A stretch of DNA of 64,000 bases, taken from assembly GCA_963691705.1 (NCBI GenBank), contig OY829538.1:14348443-14412442 (forward strand), given 5' to 3'. Position 1 is the stretch's first letter; every line of letters starts with the position of its first letter. The translations under genes were made by a program, and so were the position numbers. The stretch comes from Viola odorata. Its lineage: Eukaryota; Streptophyta; Magnoliopsida; Malpighiales; Violaceae. The notes under the pieces are model-generated. The model was not told the origin of the DNA. It ran no database searches and saw only the letters and a list, made by a program, of their open reading frames with translations. Shown here in pieces: positions 10,698 to 23,079 of this stretch.

Positions 10698-13600
10698 TTA
10701 GGCATAGAAGTGCTTTAAGACCTTTCCGTTGATAGGTCCGATGTGTAATCTGTTGACTTCTTCCAATTTATCAATTGTGGCTTGCCCCCTTTCCTCGAAT
10801 GTTGACGGAGCTAGCTCTAGTTCATCTTCATCTGACACTTCCTCGACAGAAGCACAATTAGCATCCTCAACCTCCATGTCTTCAGCATTGTAGAAGAATC
10901 GTCGTGCAATACTTTTTCTCTTCTGCTTCTGCCTTTTGGACTTTCCTTTTTGGTTTAGGACATTAGGTCCTAGCCGCGTGAAGACGGACTTCTTTTGTGG
11001 TGGTGTCGGAAGTTTAGGCTCCAAGGAAGCTTTATCTCCTAACCTGTCAAAAATAGAGACCTTAGCCGCTTCTCCTTGGATACGGCTGAATACAGAGACC
11101 TTCTCCTCCTTAGAGGTCTCTTTGTCAACTTCGCATATTTGTATCATAATTGAGTTCGCGGAGGCCTTTTTGACTTTGATCTTGGCTGAAGGATCTTGTA
11201 GAAAACCAAGCCCGAACCTTTGCCTTTCTTTAGATGGTTTTCCGTTAGAAAGGACCGCATCTAAGTCACCAAGTTGGCGAGGTTCCCCTTTTCTGTACCC
11301 AGCATTCTCGAAGAGTCTTTTGGCTTTTGGGTCATACCATCCTCGGCTGCGTCCTTTTGATCCTTCGCTTTTTATATCTTCGAATCTTGTATCCTTGGAA
11401 GTTTCCATCTTGGATGGTCTTGGGACTTGTGTTGAAATCATGGGAATGGGGAGAGTCATACTCTTCTTTAAGACCTCTACTCCTTCAGTGATGGCGGTTT
11501 TAGAAAGTGAAGCCTTTATGAATACAAGTGCTGCCCTTGCGGCGGAAGAGGAGCTTTCTTCATTCCTCTTACATTCTGGTGCGAAGATGGGAAAAGCTTC
11601 TGAAGGGACCTTTTCATCTAAGAAGAATTTGGAGTCCGCGAAATGTGATTCCTCTTTGTCGAATGGATTGGTTTCTCCCTTAGCGCACTTTACCTCTTCA
11701 TTACGAATGAATTTGAGGCATTGGTGCCAGCTTGAAGGGATAACTTTATTTTCATGTAACCAAATCCTTCCGAGGAGCCACTGGTAGGATGTTATGGCAT
11801 CAATTAAAACAACATCAGCATCTTTGTGGTCAAATCCTTCAGCTTGCTCCACACTAACCATGTAGATTGCTACGCAATCTTCAGGAGATTGTTCTTCTGG
11901 GACATACTCTTCACAAGTCATTGTCCCTTTTGGTTGAGACGAAGACCTCGGTGTTGAGTATGCGTGATGCCTCCCTTTTCTAGACGTTGGATGAGTGTGA
12001 GCCTTACAAGGCGTTCGTTCAAGTTTTATCGGTGTATGTATCGAAGCCTTTCCCTTGCGAGGCTTATCCACAGTCTCAGCTTCAAGGGAGGTCTTTGATG
12101 GCTCACCTGGAAGACCCCACCCTTCTGGCTGAACGTCACAATCTTGGCTAGAGACGTCATGAGGGTATTTTGACGATGACTTTCTTTTTGGAAGAACTTT
12201 TTTATTCTTCTTCCTTCTGAAGGTTGACAATCCGTCGTTAATTTCATCTTCGGGCTCAGAGCTTGTTTCCCAAACATCCAAGTCGTCAGTCATCAACTCG
12301 TACAAGCTTGGCCCATAAGGGTTTCCTATCTTTGGCATCCCAGGGTAGGCATAGATGACATTGACCTCTCCATCAATGCTGAATTCTACGGGAACTGCCC
12401 CCTTCGGTAATTCAGCTGTCAGAACCATTGGCTGAGTGGCGACTGGGTTCTGATCCAAAGCTTGCGACAATGGAACAGGATCAAATGACCCGAATGCGAT
12501 CATAGTTGGTGTAGCATCATTCTTTGCAATGGTTGTGATGTAATTGGCATCTACAACATCTTCATCATCGAGTTTTATTTTTCTTTCCTTGTCCAAACGA
12601 ACGATGAGGTCTTTAAGGACAAAACACCTATCTGCCGGATGACTGATGATCCGATGATATTCACAATACCTGGGGTTGTCGACCTGGTTCACTTCTTCTG
12701 GGCGCTTTGATGGCGGAAGCTCTATCAATTTTTTTTCAAGAAGCTGGTCTAGAATGTCGGAGACTTCCGAGTCTAAAAAGGGATATCCTCTTTGTTCACG
12801 TTCCTTCAGGGTCCTTCTTTGAGATTTGAAAGGCTTGTACTGGGTCTTAACTTGTTTCACCTCTTCTTTTCTTTGTATCTCTTTGAAGGATATTTTCGCA
12901 GGTGCCGCGGTGACTACCATGCTTTCCTTCCCTTTGCTGGTCTTCAGGTCTTCCCTTACTTCTTCCTTTTCACGAGAGCCATTTGGCAAGTAACTCCCGT
13001 GCTTTTGGATCTGAATTTCTAGATCATGAGCTCTAGTTGCGAGCTCCTCGAATGTGCGTGGCATGTTCGCCTGCAAGTTGTAGAGCAGCCCCCAATGCAT
13101 GTCTTGGACACACATGTCGATTGAAGATGACTCACTGATCCTTTCTTTGCAATTAAGGACCAAGTTCCTCCATCTTTCGATGAACTCAGTGATAGGTTCA
13201 TCTTTTCTTTGTTTTGTTCCAGCCAATTCAGGTAGGCCAACAATCCGCCGAGTGCTGTAAAAGCGAGTTAGGAAGTCTCTTTCCAACTGGTCCCAACTAT
13301 CAATAGACCCATGCCTAATATCAGTGTGTCATTAAAAGGCCACGCCTTTCAGTGATCGAACAAATTGTTTCACCATCATATCTCCATAAGTTCCTGCATT
13401 GTTGCAAGTCTCTATGAAGTGAGCGATGTGTTGTTTAGGGTTCCCTTTCCCCTCGAATTGTTGGAATTTTGGAGGTTGATACCCCACAGGCAGTAATAGT
13501 TCATCTATGCGCCTTGAGTAAGGTTTTGCGTACCCGAGAGAGGATTGTGAAGCTCCTCCATATTGAGAACGGATAGTGTCAGCAATCATCATCTGCATTT

Positions 13601-14198
13601 GTTGAACTGTCAGATTTGCGACAGGTGTCGCGATGTTGTTGCTGTTGTCATTTAGATTATTCACCAGAATGTAGTCTTCATGGTGTTTTCGTTGTCGTTC
13701 TCGCTAAGCATTCTCATCACCAAAAGACCCTCCGCTAGAGTTTGGATTATTTGATGAGCCTGGTTCACTTGCCAACTTAGCTGTCAAGAAAGTTATTTGG
13801 GCATCTTTCTCTGCCATAGCTTTTGTCAAATTTTCAATTGTTATGGACATCTCTTGAAAACGAGTCTCGGCATCTTGGGAAGCGTCGATGGCCATCACCG
13901 CAGCAAAGGATTCAGAGGACTCAAAGCTGTAATTTGCCCATCTCCTAGTTAGAGTATTTTCAGAAGCAATTCCAGCATCGGATTCTCCACTCGGGTGATA
14001 GTCATAGTCGGAACCCTCAGATCTTGTCTGGACCTCTTTGGCGACCCTTCTTCTTGGTTTTTCCCTACGGGAAAATTGTCTCAATGGTGACACCAATTGG
14101 GCCCTTCCAGCTCTAGTGCGAGCACGTGTTGCCGGAAGACCTTCTTGAAGTGCTTTAGGAAAGGAGTCGCTGGTCTGACTTCTAATCAAGCGATTCAT
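10698..14198 (-). pseudogene. TAT-like retrotransposon GAG polyprotein, broken by three stop codons
   Basis: From ATG 14198-14196 a single frame of 1,167 codons runs to 10698, interrupted only by TAG (13706-13704) and the adjacent TAA (13334-13332) and TGA (13331-13329). There is no frameshift. It contains a retrotransposon gag domain (around WDQLERDFLTRFY, ITEFIERWRNL, and RAHDLEIQI near 13260-13010). A TAT-type motif, YCEYHRIISHPADRCF, follows near 12660, then a protease-like remnant around LLGRIWLHENKVIPS near 11770, and a long charged tail. The frame ends where a TAT element would continue into RT. Capsid function is known for the family; this copy should yield only fragments. Confidence 0.85.
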
Positions 14199-14273
14199 CG
14201 TTGGATCTTGATTTGAGGAGTGTGATTCAAGAGATAAGAGGAGAGTAGTGTCCCACTGGGCGTGCCAAAGATT

Positions 14274-15108
14274 TGTACACACAATTTTTTCCTAAAATAG
14301 GAGAAAATTACACATGTCAAATTATAATTGTTGAATGTAGAATAAAAGTGGTTCTTCTTCTCTTGATTCCTCTGATTAATGAATCAGTCTTCACTCCGGA
14401 TTTGGATTTGAACTTGAGTTAGATGGTTGACGGATTGGCCTTGAATCAGCTTGTAATCCGCAGTTGATTTGAGAAGAAACCTGCCTTGAATCAGCTTGTG
14501 GCTTCTGCTTGATTTGATTTGAGAAGAAACCGACCTTGAATCAGCTTGTGGCTTCTTCTTGATTTAATTTGATAGTTGAGAGAGAATCGGCCTTGAATTA
14601 GCTTGTGGCTTCTCCTTGGTGGTTGAGAGAGAACTGGCCTTGAATTAGCTTGTGGCTTCTCCTTGGTGGTTGAGAGAGAACCGACCTTGAATCAGCTTGT
14701 GGCTTCTCCTTCTTTCTTGAAGACGATCTGCTTCAGTTCTTGATCTTCGCAGCACTTCTTCTCTCCAAGAAATGTTCTCCTTTTTCCTCACCTTCTGATG
14801 AAGCCTCTATTTATAGGCTCATAAGGGTGATTTTGGAATTGGAAAGATGATATGTGTCTTCATCTCATTGGTCCAATTTGTAACCGACGTTATTAATTAA
14901 TTTGCACATTAATTAATAATTGAATATCAATTAATTTGACATTTAATCAAATTAATAAAATATTAGATGATTTTTATTCCCTTCAAATATGAGCTTACTG
15001 GTGGGTTTCGACCAAATAAGCTTCATGAATTTCGGTGAATGGGCTTCGTGGCCTTTTTTATAAACTGGGCCAAATATTTTAGGACGAGCCGAAATTTTAA
15101 TATCTACA
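14274..15108 (-). repeat. 5' LTR of the TAT-like element (835 bp)
   Basis: It is a direct-repeat partner of 6233-7053 with the same ends and internal 45-58 bp units. The minus-strand TATAAATA lies at about 14808-14815. The gag leader begins immediately at 14273. Confidence 0.9.
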
Positions 15109-15289
15109 CCTGCATTTTCATCTACATCCAAACCAAGAACAAATTGTTTGTAGATAGCAGTAAAAAAATCAAACCACAGAGAGCAATGGTATAATTATTT
15201 GTGTGAAATTATGATGACCAAATAACACTTAGGTGAAACATGGGTGTTTGTGATAGGATTAAAATTGAAAAGTAAATAGAACATGCACT

Positions 15290-16480
15290 GTTTTTGGCCA
15301 AGAATGAAATTCTTGGTCAAGAAAATTGATTTGAGAGTAGAAATCTAGTATGAGAGAAATTCCTAGTAGAGGCTGGCGGCTATGAGATAAGATATACAAT
15401 CATCGACGGAGAGATGTTCATCTTCAATCCATAGAGTTGCTATAGGATCAAGGTACGCTTATGACCCATGCTTCCCTCCTATATCAACACCACCTCAGGT
15501 ACGCTTAGAAATGATGCCTTACCAATCAGCACCTTGCTGGTTAAAGAGTTTACCGAGTTGACAGCTGGCTTGAGTCGATTACACTTTTGCGGTGCGTTCG
15601 TCCTCAATGGCTTAAGGGAAGACAACTCCAGACTAGTATCCTTGGTTGTCAGTCGGGACTTGATCTGATTAACCTTTCTTCCTACCATTTCCTGGATACA
15701 CCCAGTAGCGCGTAGGAGTCTACTTCGATCTCCTTGGTCGATAATCCACAACCAAGGAGAATGACAGTTGCGTTATCTACTCGGTTCTAGGTTAGCTACT
15801 CCTAGAATCAAACAAAGAACACGTTAAGAATAATCACGAGATCAATTAAATGCAGATGTAAAGATTAATAAGAATGATTATATCCCATGCATATTCATGC
15901 TCATGGCTTATTGCCTCTACTAAGAAAAGGGTGTTTAGCTACTCATACACATAATTAAAAAGCAAATAGCAATGTATTAGAAATGGTGGAATATCCTTCG
16001 TCTCCGAAGAAGCAAAATGTATGTGGAAATCCAAAATCAGAGAAGGAGTCACTTCCCTCTCAAAACCCTAGGAAGAGTATATAAAGTTCTCTTCCTAGAA
16101 AATAGGCGGGGAAAAAGGGAAATTAAAATTCTAATTAATTTAAATTGTATTTTTGATTGCTCTCATCGTTACATGGAAATATTATCAGATCAATATTAGC
16201 AGAGCGTATCCTTAATCCGTCTGTGATCAACGCTCCAATCATCAGGGATTCAATCCGTTGTTTGCTCTGAAAATATCTCAAAGTGAGGCGCGACCAGGCG
16301 AGTTTGTCTTGGTCTAGATGGATGTCTTGGTCTAGATGGATGTCTTGGTCAAGAAGGCCGTCTTTATTCAGTCTGCTCCAATTCTGCCCAATCATGCCCG
16401 ATTCTTCTCCTTTTCTGCCCACTACCTCTTTTATGCTGCCTCCTGCAATATTCGAATGTTTCTCAAAAAAATCAATAGCA
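15290..16480 (-). repeat. Dispersed unclassified repeat (second copy at 63396-64000)
   Basis: The minus strand of about 15790-16400 aligns by eye with 63650-64000 on the plus strand. Shared blocks include a TATATACTC promoter-like stretch with TTTGAGAGGGAA, the CTTCG...CGAAGGAT block, and 'gagtagctaa' followed by 'tagtagaggca'. It looks like an LTR or leader of an old retroelement. Three 'tggtctagatggatgtct'-type units repeat at 16308-16350. No coding domain is recognised and the outer ends are not resolved. Confidence 0.5.
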
Positions 16481-17050
16481 TACTATTCGGAATAGCAAGA
16501 GAACAGTTGGTAAAAACCACTATATTTAAGCTCAATCAGAGATGTACTAAAAATCGGTGTCTCGCATTGTGGGCTTTTTATTCATAAAATTTGAATAATA
16601 ATATTATTTTTCTAATTTTCAATTCTCATCAAAACACACTTAACACTTTATTTTTATAGTTAACTAATTTAAGTAGGACAATACTAGGTAACTTAACATA
16701 ATAAATAAATTGACATTTATATTTTCATAAATCTAACCTATATATAATATATATAAAGAAAGAATATAATTTTAAACTACGTATAATGTAATATTATGTA
16801 CTTTGTAAATATCAAATAAGTTTTTCTTAAAAATATTCATCTGAGAAGTAATCCTTTTAACATAAGGGAATTAAAGAAAAAAATTAATCAATTCAAAACA
16901 AAATATATTGTTTGAGATTTTCTTTTATAAAAAAAGAAGAATTCTTTTTGCAAAAGTTAAAATAAATATTAACTGAAAATAGTTTTTCATTTGAAAGTAT
17001 AGCTTAAGAATAATCTTAGAAAACCTTTTAAAAAATTATTAAAAGGAAAT

Positions 17051-17077
17051 CCGCGCAACGCGCGGGTACGAGGCTAG
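17051..17077 (+). mobile_element. Helitron 3' terminus
   Basis: A GC-rich hairpin CCGCGCAACGCGCGG in AT-rich DNA is followed about 10 bp later by CTAG and then T. Plant Helitrons end in a short hairpin plus CTRR and insert between A and T. The 5' (TC) end was not located, so only the 3' terminus is annotated. The body would lie upstream, perhaps from about 16.5 kb. Confidence 0.6.
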
Positions 17078-18768
17078 TACATCATAAGAGGATTCGAGTA
17101 ATAAATTGTAATAACACAAATTTATTATCCCCATTATTCCAAGTATTTATCTCTCAATTAAATTATATTGCATGTAAACATATATTAATAAAATTAATAA
17201 TAGACTAAAAAATGTAATTAATTAAAGATTTTGTAAACCATTAAGCTCTCTATTATATTACACTAATAATTTTTACTAGTATTATAATTATTATTTTAAA
17301 AATTAAATTGCGTAGACATACTAAAAAGTTTGATAAATTAATATTAATAATATTTTTTACTAGGAATATTTAAATTTTAAATTTATTTATTAGTACAAAC
17401 TAGGATAATAATATACCCGCCATACTAGTATGAAGATAATTAATATGGAAGTGAAAATCGGTCAATATCGAGTCCTTTGTACATCTTTCCCAATTCCATT
17501 ATTGCATGCCTTGAGCTAATATTTTTTCTGAACTTATACAATGAATAATTCCTCAAGCTAGTCTTAAATTTGCACGATAGCTGAGTTACAGAATGAAAAA
17601 GAGTTAATTAGAAAATAAAAAGGCATAATAAAAATAAAATACGAACTCCTCAAATCCTAGCCAAATTATTCAAAAAAGGAAAGATAACGGATATGGAAGA
17701 GAATTTGAAGGTTAAATAGAATCATCCTTCCTAAAAATACCTAAAATTACTAATTCAATCATATCTTATTTCCTGAGTTAAAAAGAGTAAACCCCAAAAT
17801 TATAGCATTCTGTAGTTGTAAGAACGTGTCCTTTCTTCTCTCCATAAATTTATCACGCATAGTCAACCTAGTTCTTGGTCGAGAACTAAAATTCCGCTTC
17901 AGAATTGATTCTTTTCTCCAAATGCTCCTCAAATATTCTTTTCTGCAAAAATGAATAAAATATGCTCTTTTCAGTATAATCATCATTCATAATCACTATA
18001 ATTACAAAAGTAAAATAACCAAATAAAACACACAATCACGTGGCGTTCCATGTGAAACACTACGTTAGATTTGTAAGAAAATAATAAAATTTAGCAAATA
18101 AGGGAAAAAAATTATATTTTAAATTTCGCAACAAATCAAGTTAGTAAAAATTAAATTATTTAATATTTTTAAAAATAATTATACAAAAATTAAACAAAAA
18201 TCTAAAAAAAACTAGAAAATATTTAAAATTTTGCAAAATATCTTACAAGCATATTTAAATTTGAGAAAAATAGTAAATTTATTATTTAAAGTTAACGAAG
18301 TTTATCTCTATTAACGATTATTGTCATGGTGGGAGTCAAAATTGATGGGCGGAGAAAATCTTCGGGACTAGATGAGATAAAAAAACGTTTAGGGTTAAAA
18401 AAAATCATTTTTACAAACGTTGAGGAGCAGCCAATGTATTAAACTGAACTATGAAGGCTTTATATAAATAAAAAGTTAATATTTTTGGTAAATATTCGTG
18501 TGTTTTTTTGAAAAATTAGTCGGTTCAATTCCATTCAATCTAGTTCAACTTTCCAAGATGAATGATCCAATGTTTAAATGGTTTAAAATGATCTAATAAT
18601 TAAACTTGATTAAACTCTGTTGATTAAGGTTGAAACATGCATTTTCAGTTCGGTTTTGATAACACCATCCAGAACTATCATATTCTGATTTGGTTTGATT
18701 TTTCCTCGAAATCGGACCAAACTGGACAATATAGATCCCTATATAAACATAATAATTAATAAAATATA
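17078..18768. other. Gene-free AT-rich interval
   Basis: I see no coding family, RNA gene or bounded element. Short frames are low complexity. Confidence 0.5.
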
Positions 18769-18913
18769 CTCCCTCCCTTCTTTTTTAATTGTCGCTAACT
18801 TTTTGGACGCCGAGAAAAAATTCCGAATTTTTTGGGGTCAAATAGTGAGTCATCCGGCTTCCTTAATATGTGTGTCCAAAAAGTTAGCGACAATTAAAAA
18901 AGAAGGGAGGGAG
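18769..18913. mobile_element. Stowaway-type MITE (145 bp)
   Basis: It begins CTCCCTCCC and ends GGGAGGGAG, with TIRs of about 40 bp matching almost perfectly and TA on both sides (18767-18768, 18914-18915). CTCCCTCC ends with a TA duplication define Stowaway elements of the Tc1/mariner superfamily. Confidence 0.92.
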
Positions 18914-19164
18914 TATGTTATATGCTTGTTGGGGAATGGATCGATACTCACAAATTACCCGTATAACACGGGTATCATTCGTCTTACAAATACGGATATT
19001 GAGTGAGTATTCGTATCTGCATCTAAAATTGTTGATGAGCACGTGACGAATTAGTTGTCTTATTGGTGTCTAAGGTACTAATAGGAACTCAAATTAGATT
19101 AAAATTTCACCTCCACTTATTAAAAAAAATAAAATTTGTGCTTAAAATTGTAATCCCTAAGACT

Positions 19165-20390
19165 AGCAGCAGCAACGGTGCAAATGGGGAGCAAATGTTT
19201 GGGTGATTGTTTGGGTGATGGTGCAGCAGGGGTGTAAAGTCCAGCGTGGATAGTCCGGGGACCAAATTTTGGTCCCGGTCCCACTGTCAGTTATTTTATT
19301 AAAAAATTAAAAAATTAAAAACCTCAGCCAATGGCGTGGCGCGCTGCCATTGGCTGAGGCATTTAGTTTTTTTCCCCCTCATGTTTTAAATCAATTTTTT
19401 TATAATAAATACTGAAAATTATTTTATAAAAAATATACCATTATTTTTAATTTTTTCAGATCTATAAATTGAGACTCGGTTTGTATTATTTGGACACTAA
19501 AAAAAATTCGAGTTTTTTACATTTTTTTCCTTTTTTAAATGCTTCTTTTCATAATAATTATTCAAAATAATTTTATACCATTATTTTTACACTTATTTTT
19601 AATTTTTTGAGATCTATAAATTTGGATACTAAAAAAAATCAGAGTTTTTTACACTTTTTTTTCATTTTCTTCTTTTTTAAATGATTTTTTTCATAATAAT
19701 TACTCAAAATATTTTAAAAGTAAAACATATTTGAAAATAAAAACACACAATTTGAAAATAAAATACACAATTCGAAAATAAATTCTGGGAAATCACTTGA
19801 TCCACTACTGAAACGGGGTGTGTTTGGCTCATTAGATTTAAAAAAAGGATCTCGTCGACCACATCTGGAATAAATTTGGAACAACCCTCGATTAGATTTA
19901 ATAAAATTATTTCTCACGTTTACCAGTTTATTTTGTGTGTTTCTCAAATTTACGAGTTTATTTTGTGTGTATTTTCTTGTTCGTTTGCAATAATCTAAGT
20001 CGATATTTGATTTACTGAGTGATAAATAATACCGTGTGTTACTCTTAAAAAATATTATATTATTTATTTTATTAAAAAAGTATAGATTTTTCGAAATCTG
20101 AAAAGAAATTATGAAATTTAATTAATTTATATTAAAATAATATTATTTATTATTTATTATATTATAAAAAGTAATTATTATAGTAATTATAAATTTAATA
20201 AGAAAAGAAATGAAAAATTTGGTGGGGGTATATGATAAATGATGTGAAAGGGAGAGAAAATTTTTAACACCCTGAATAATCCCCTGCTGTGAACGCGTGG
20301 GTGTTAAATGTTTTTTGATTGGGTGCTAAACTGATGTGGCAGTAAGAGAGAGTGAATAACACCCTAAAATGCTGTGGATGTTCTAAAAGG
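19165..20390. mobile_element. Possible degenerate non-autonomous TIR element
   Basis: GC-richer ends flank an AT-rich core. CAGCAGGGG near 19222 is matched by CCCCTGCTG at 20281-20289, and the flanks on each side are loosely inverted (repeated GGGTG on the left, CACCC on the right). Inside are a 14-bp perfect hairpin, CCTCAGCCAATGGC (19322-19335) with GCCATTGGCTGAGG (19346-19359), and two to three AT-rich tandem units of about 135-160 bp (about 19380-19715). No clean TSD was found, so the class is uncertain. Confidence 0.33.
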
Positions 20391-20796
20391 CTTTCCTTCC
20401 GGTAACGACCAACTAAAAAAAACCATTGAAGTATCTATCCAATCTTCTTTTTGAGTAAATTATCTATCTAGTCCTACTATGAACAAGATTCGACTGCACC
20501 GCGTAAAGATGACAGGGAGTCCATCACGTTGTCGTATGACAATTGTAAAAGACTGATCAGTGAATACATCTTCTTTCCTGGGTGGATAGAAGAACTGATT
20601 ACAGGCAACAAAAAAAAGGAAAAACCCAAAGAAATAGTACTGTTTTCTTTCTCCTTCCCTTCTGAACTAAACCAAAAAAGGAAAGCTAAAAACCTAATAC
20701 TCTCATTTTGAATCTTTATAGCCCCAAGAATAACTGGGATTGACTCAAGAAAGAAAATGATCGATTAACGAAAACGCTGGCCAGAAACAAACAGAG

Positions 20797-22601
20797 ATGG
20801 TGAAATCCAGAAGAAGAGCTCTTTCTCCCTGCTATGACTTCTTCAAAGTTTACCTGGCAGACTTTAGTTCCCGCCAACTGGTCTGCTTTTGCTTCCCTTA
20901 ATCTTTTCTTTCTGTCTTTAATTTATCAAAACAGGATCTCGTCTCTCTTTAATCTATTGGGCTTCATGTTGAATGGTTTGTTTTGATAGTTTTGGTTTCC
21001 CATGACCCACTTAAGAAATGTCTCTCTTCTGTTTTAAAAGCTAGTGTATTTTTCATAGTTGCATTATAAAGTTTTGATCTTTTTGTTAATAACATAGACT
21101 TTTGTTACTAAAGAATCGATCTTTATCATCTTTATGTAGAGTCTTCCTCCAGCTTTTGCTGCACAATTGAATGGAAAAGGCAATGTACCTGGCAAAGTTA
21201 CTCTTAAAGATCATACTGGAAAAGTTTGGGATGTAGGATTAGAAAAAAATCATCAGGATTTAGTTATTTCTGAGGGATGGCAACACTTTGTCGCTCGTCA
21301 TTCTTTGGTTGATGGGGATTTTCTAATTTTCAAGTATGATGGGTCCAGTAATTTTGACATTGAAATGTATGGTAGAGATGGGTTGCAGAAGAGGAAATGT
21401 GTAGATGATGATGACATTCCAATTAGAAATGTGAAAGTGGAAAATGAAGAGTTTGTTGATACGCAGCAGGATACAAGGCCCAACAATCAAAGTTCAGGCT
21501 GTACGCGTTCTTGTTAATCAGCTCTTATTTTGTCAGCGAATCCTTGTTTTCTTTCTCAGGTTTTCCTTCTTAATGTTTACCGTTTTATGCTTACAGTTAC
21601 ATGCAGGGGAAGGCAACCTAAATCAGTTGAAGCCACTCCAAATGATCTCGGAGAAGGCAAGGTTGCGAAGGCAAGATCGTGTGGTGGACTGGAAAGCATT
21701 CAGTTTGTGGCAAATGTTACTACAGCTCGATGTGTTGTGAGTTTTCCTCACCTTGTATCTTTGATTCTGCTTATTTATCTTCCATATGTTACTCTTTCTT
21801 GTCTTTATTGTGCTTAGAACTTGGGTACAATTCATTTTGAATGTCCTGAACAGTGAGTTTAATGTATCTACTCATGACATTATGAGGCTTTTTGTTTAGG
21901 ATGATGACCCCTTTTGTTCTCAAATATAGATGTTCTGTATTTACTGCACATAAAGAATAGTGAAACTCCATACTGTTCTTTTTTTGTTCTTCTGATTTGA
22001 CAAAATCCCATAGTCCCAAATTGTAATGACACTTACTACATGTGCACTAAAATTACCATTTCGTAACGTCTGCAACTCAAATGGTGGCAAGTTTCTCTTC
22101 TTTTCCGGGCAATTTCTTGTTTGGATGTTGGATGGACTATGTCCATTGATGCATGGTTACACTTTGTTTGCTGCCTTTATTATTTGTTCACTTTTTCATT
22201 TTAGTTATCCTCTACCTCTTTCGAATTCACCCTGTTGCTTAGTCATAGCGTTTTAGTTGCCTAGGATATGACATAGGGTAAGTGTTTGGTGATTGCAGTA
22301 TATACCCAGGACGGTGTTGAGAACTCATAAAATCAAGTTGAAGAAAGAGCTAATACTGCATGACGATGAAGGGAAAATTTGGCCTGTGAGAGTGAGTTGG
22401 AGGGACGACGGCCAAATTCTGATTTGCAGCGGATGGGCCGATTTCCGGAGGGGAAGAGGGTTGAAAATAGGAGACAAATGTGTGTTCAGTTTTGTCCTGA
22501 ATGAAGGTGAAGAATGCAATGTAATTGATGTGAAAGTTGTCTACAACCTTGTTAGGAAAAGAGGTAGGCCACCATCTAGCAAGAAGAAGGTAATAAGGTA
22601 A
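20797..22601 (+). CDS. B3-domain transcription factor with two B3 domains (REM type)
   Basis: Four exons: 20797-20880, 21140-21500, 21597-21736 and 22299-22601, giving 295 residues. Phases agree at every GT-AG junction. Domain 1 (about residues 14-120) starts CYDFFKVYLADFSSRQL and continues LPPAFAAQLNGKGN, then GWQHFVARHSLVDGDFLIF. Domain 2 (about 180-285) starts FVANVTTARCVYIPRTVL, then GWADFRRGRGLKIGDKCVF. B3 domains bind DNA in the nucleus, and tandem-B3 proteins of this size are typical of the plant REM family. A basic C-terminal end (RKRGRPPSSKKK) resembles a nuclear localisation or AT-hook-like tail. The linker is acidic. No nearby partner gene suggests its targets. Confidence 0.85.
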
Positions 22602-23074
22602 TAATAATGTAGTTTTTCATTTTTCCTTGTAACCTTGGCTTGTATGTGTAATAAGTATTGACTATTGAGTATTGAGGATGTCAGCTCTAGATGTTGTAGT
22701 ACCAAACATTTGAAGCATTTTTTTTCTTCTTGCAATCCTCCATTTTCAACTGTGAGAATTGAATAGCATGGCACAAAACGACAAAGAATGATCTTTTGCT
22801 TTCCTGCATTTCGATTTCCAACTTCCAAGTCCACTAATAGTTGGACCCACTCTGTTATGTGATTAATTGGTACTGATGGAGTAGAAGAGGCAAGAGAGAG
22901 AGAGAGGGTAAAAATCAAAAGAAGTGTGATAGAATCCGGTGGTGATGGGAAAGACAGCTTCAATCCCCCAGATTTTGCCCTTAAAAATCTTTTTGACTTA
23001 TTATATGGAAATTGATCACATCTAAAAGAGAGAGAACAAGAAAAGTTTGTATGCTGATTAGTAAATTTTAATGG
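22602..23074. other. 3' flank of the B3 gene
   Basis: This probably holds the 3' UTR (AT-rich, just after the stop) and then unique sequence up to the Athila target site. No further gene is seen. Confidence 0.5.
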
Positions 23075-23079
23075 AGGTA

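Larger units (their letters stand above)
6233..15108 (-). mobile_element. Gag-only Ty3/Gypsy (TAT-like) LTR retrotransposon
   Basis: The element has two similar LTRs (6233-7053 and 14274-15108), both starting TGTACACAC and ending TCTACA. The 5-bp flanks are tctgc (6228-6232) and cctgc (15109-15113), a TSD with one mismatch. Orientation is minus: 5' LTR at right, a TTTGGCACGCCCAGTGGGAC leader/PBS region, a long gag frame, then 3.6 kb of repeat-rich 3' UTR, a GGGGG purine tract and the 3' LTR. No RT, RNase H or integrase is recognisable, so it must be mobilised in trans. Gag sequence, a long 3' UTR with tandem repeats and a possible antisense ORF all fit the TAT lineage (Ogre/Retand group). Confidence 0.88.

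Noticed and set aside
10936..11787. 283-codon plus-strand frame
   Set aside because: Shadow of the minus-strand gag frame; no recognisable domain.
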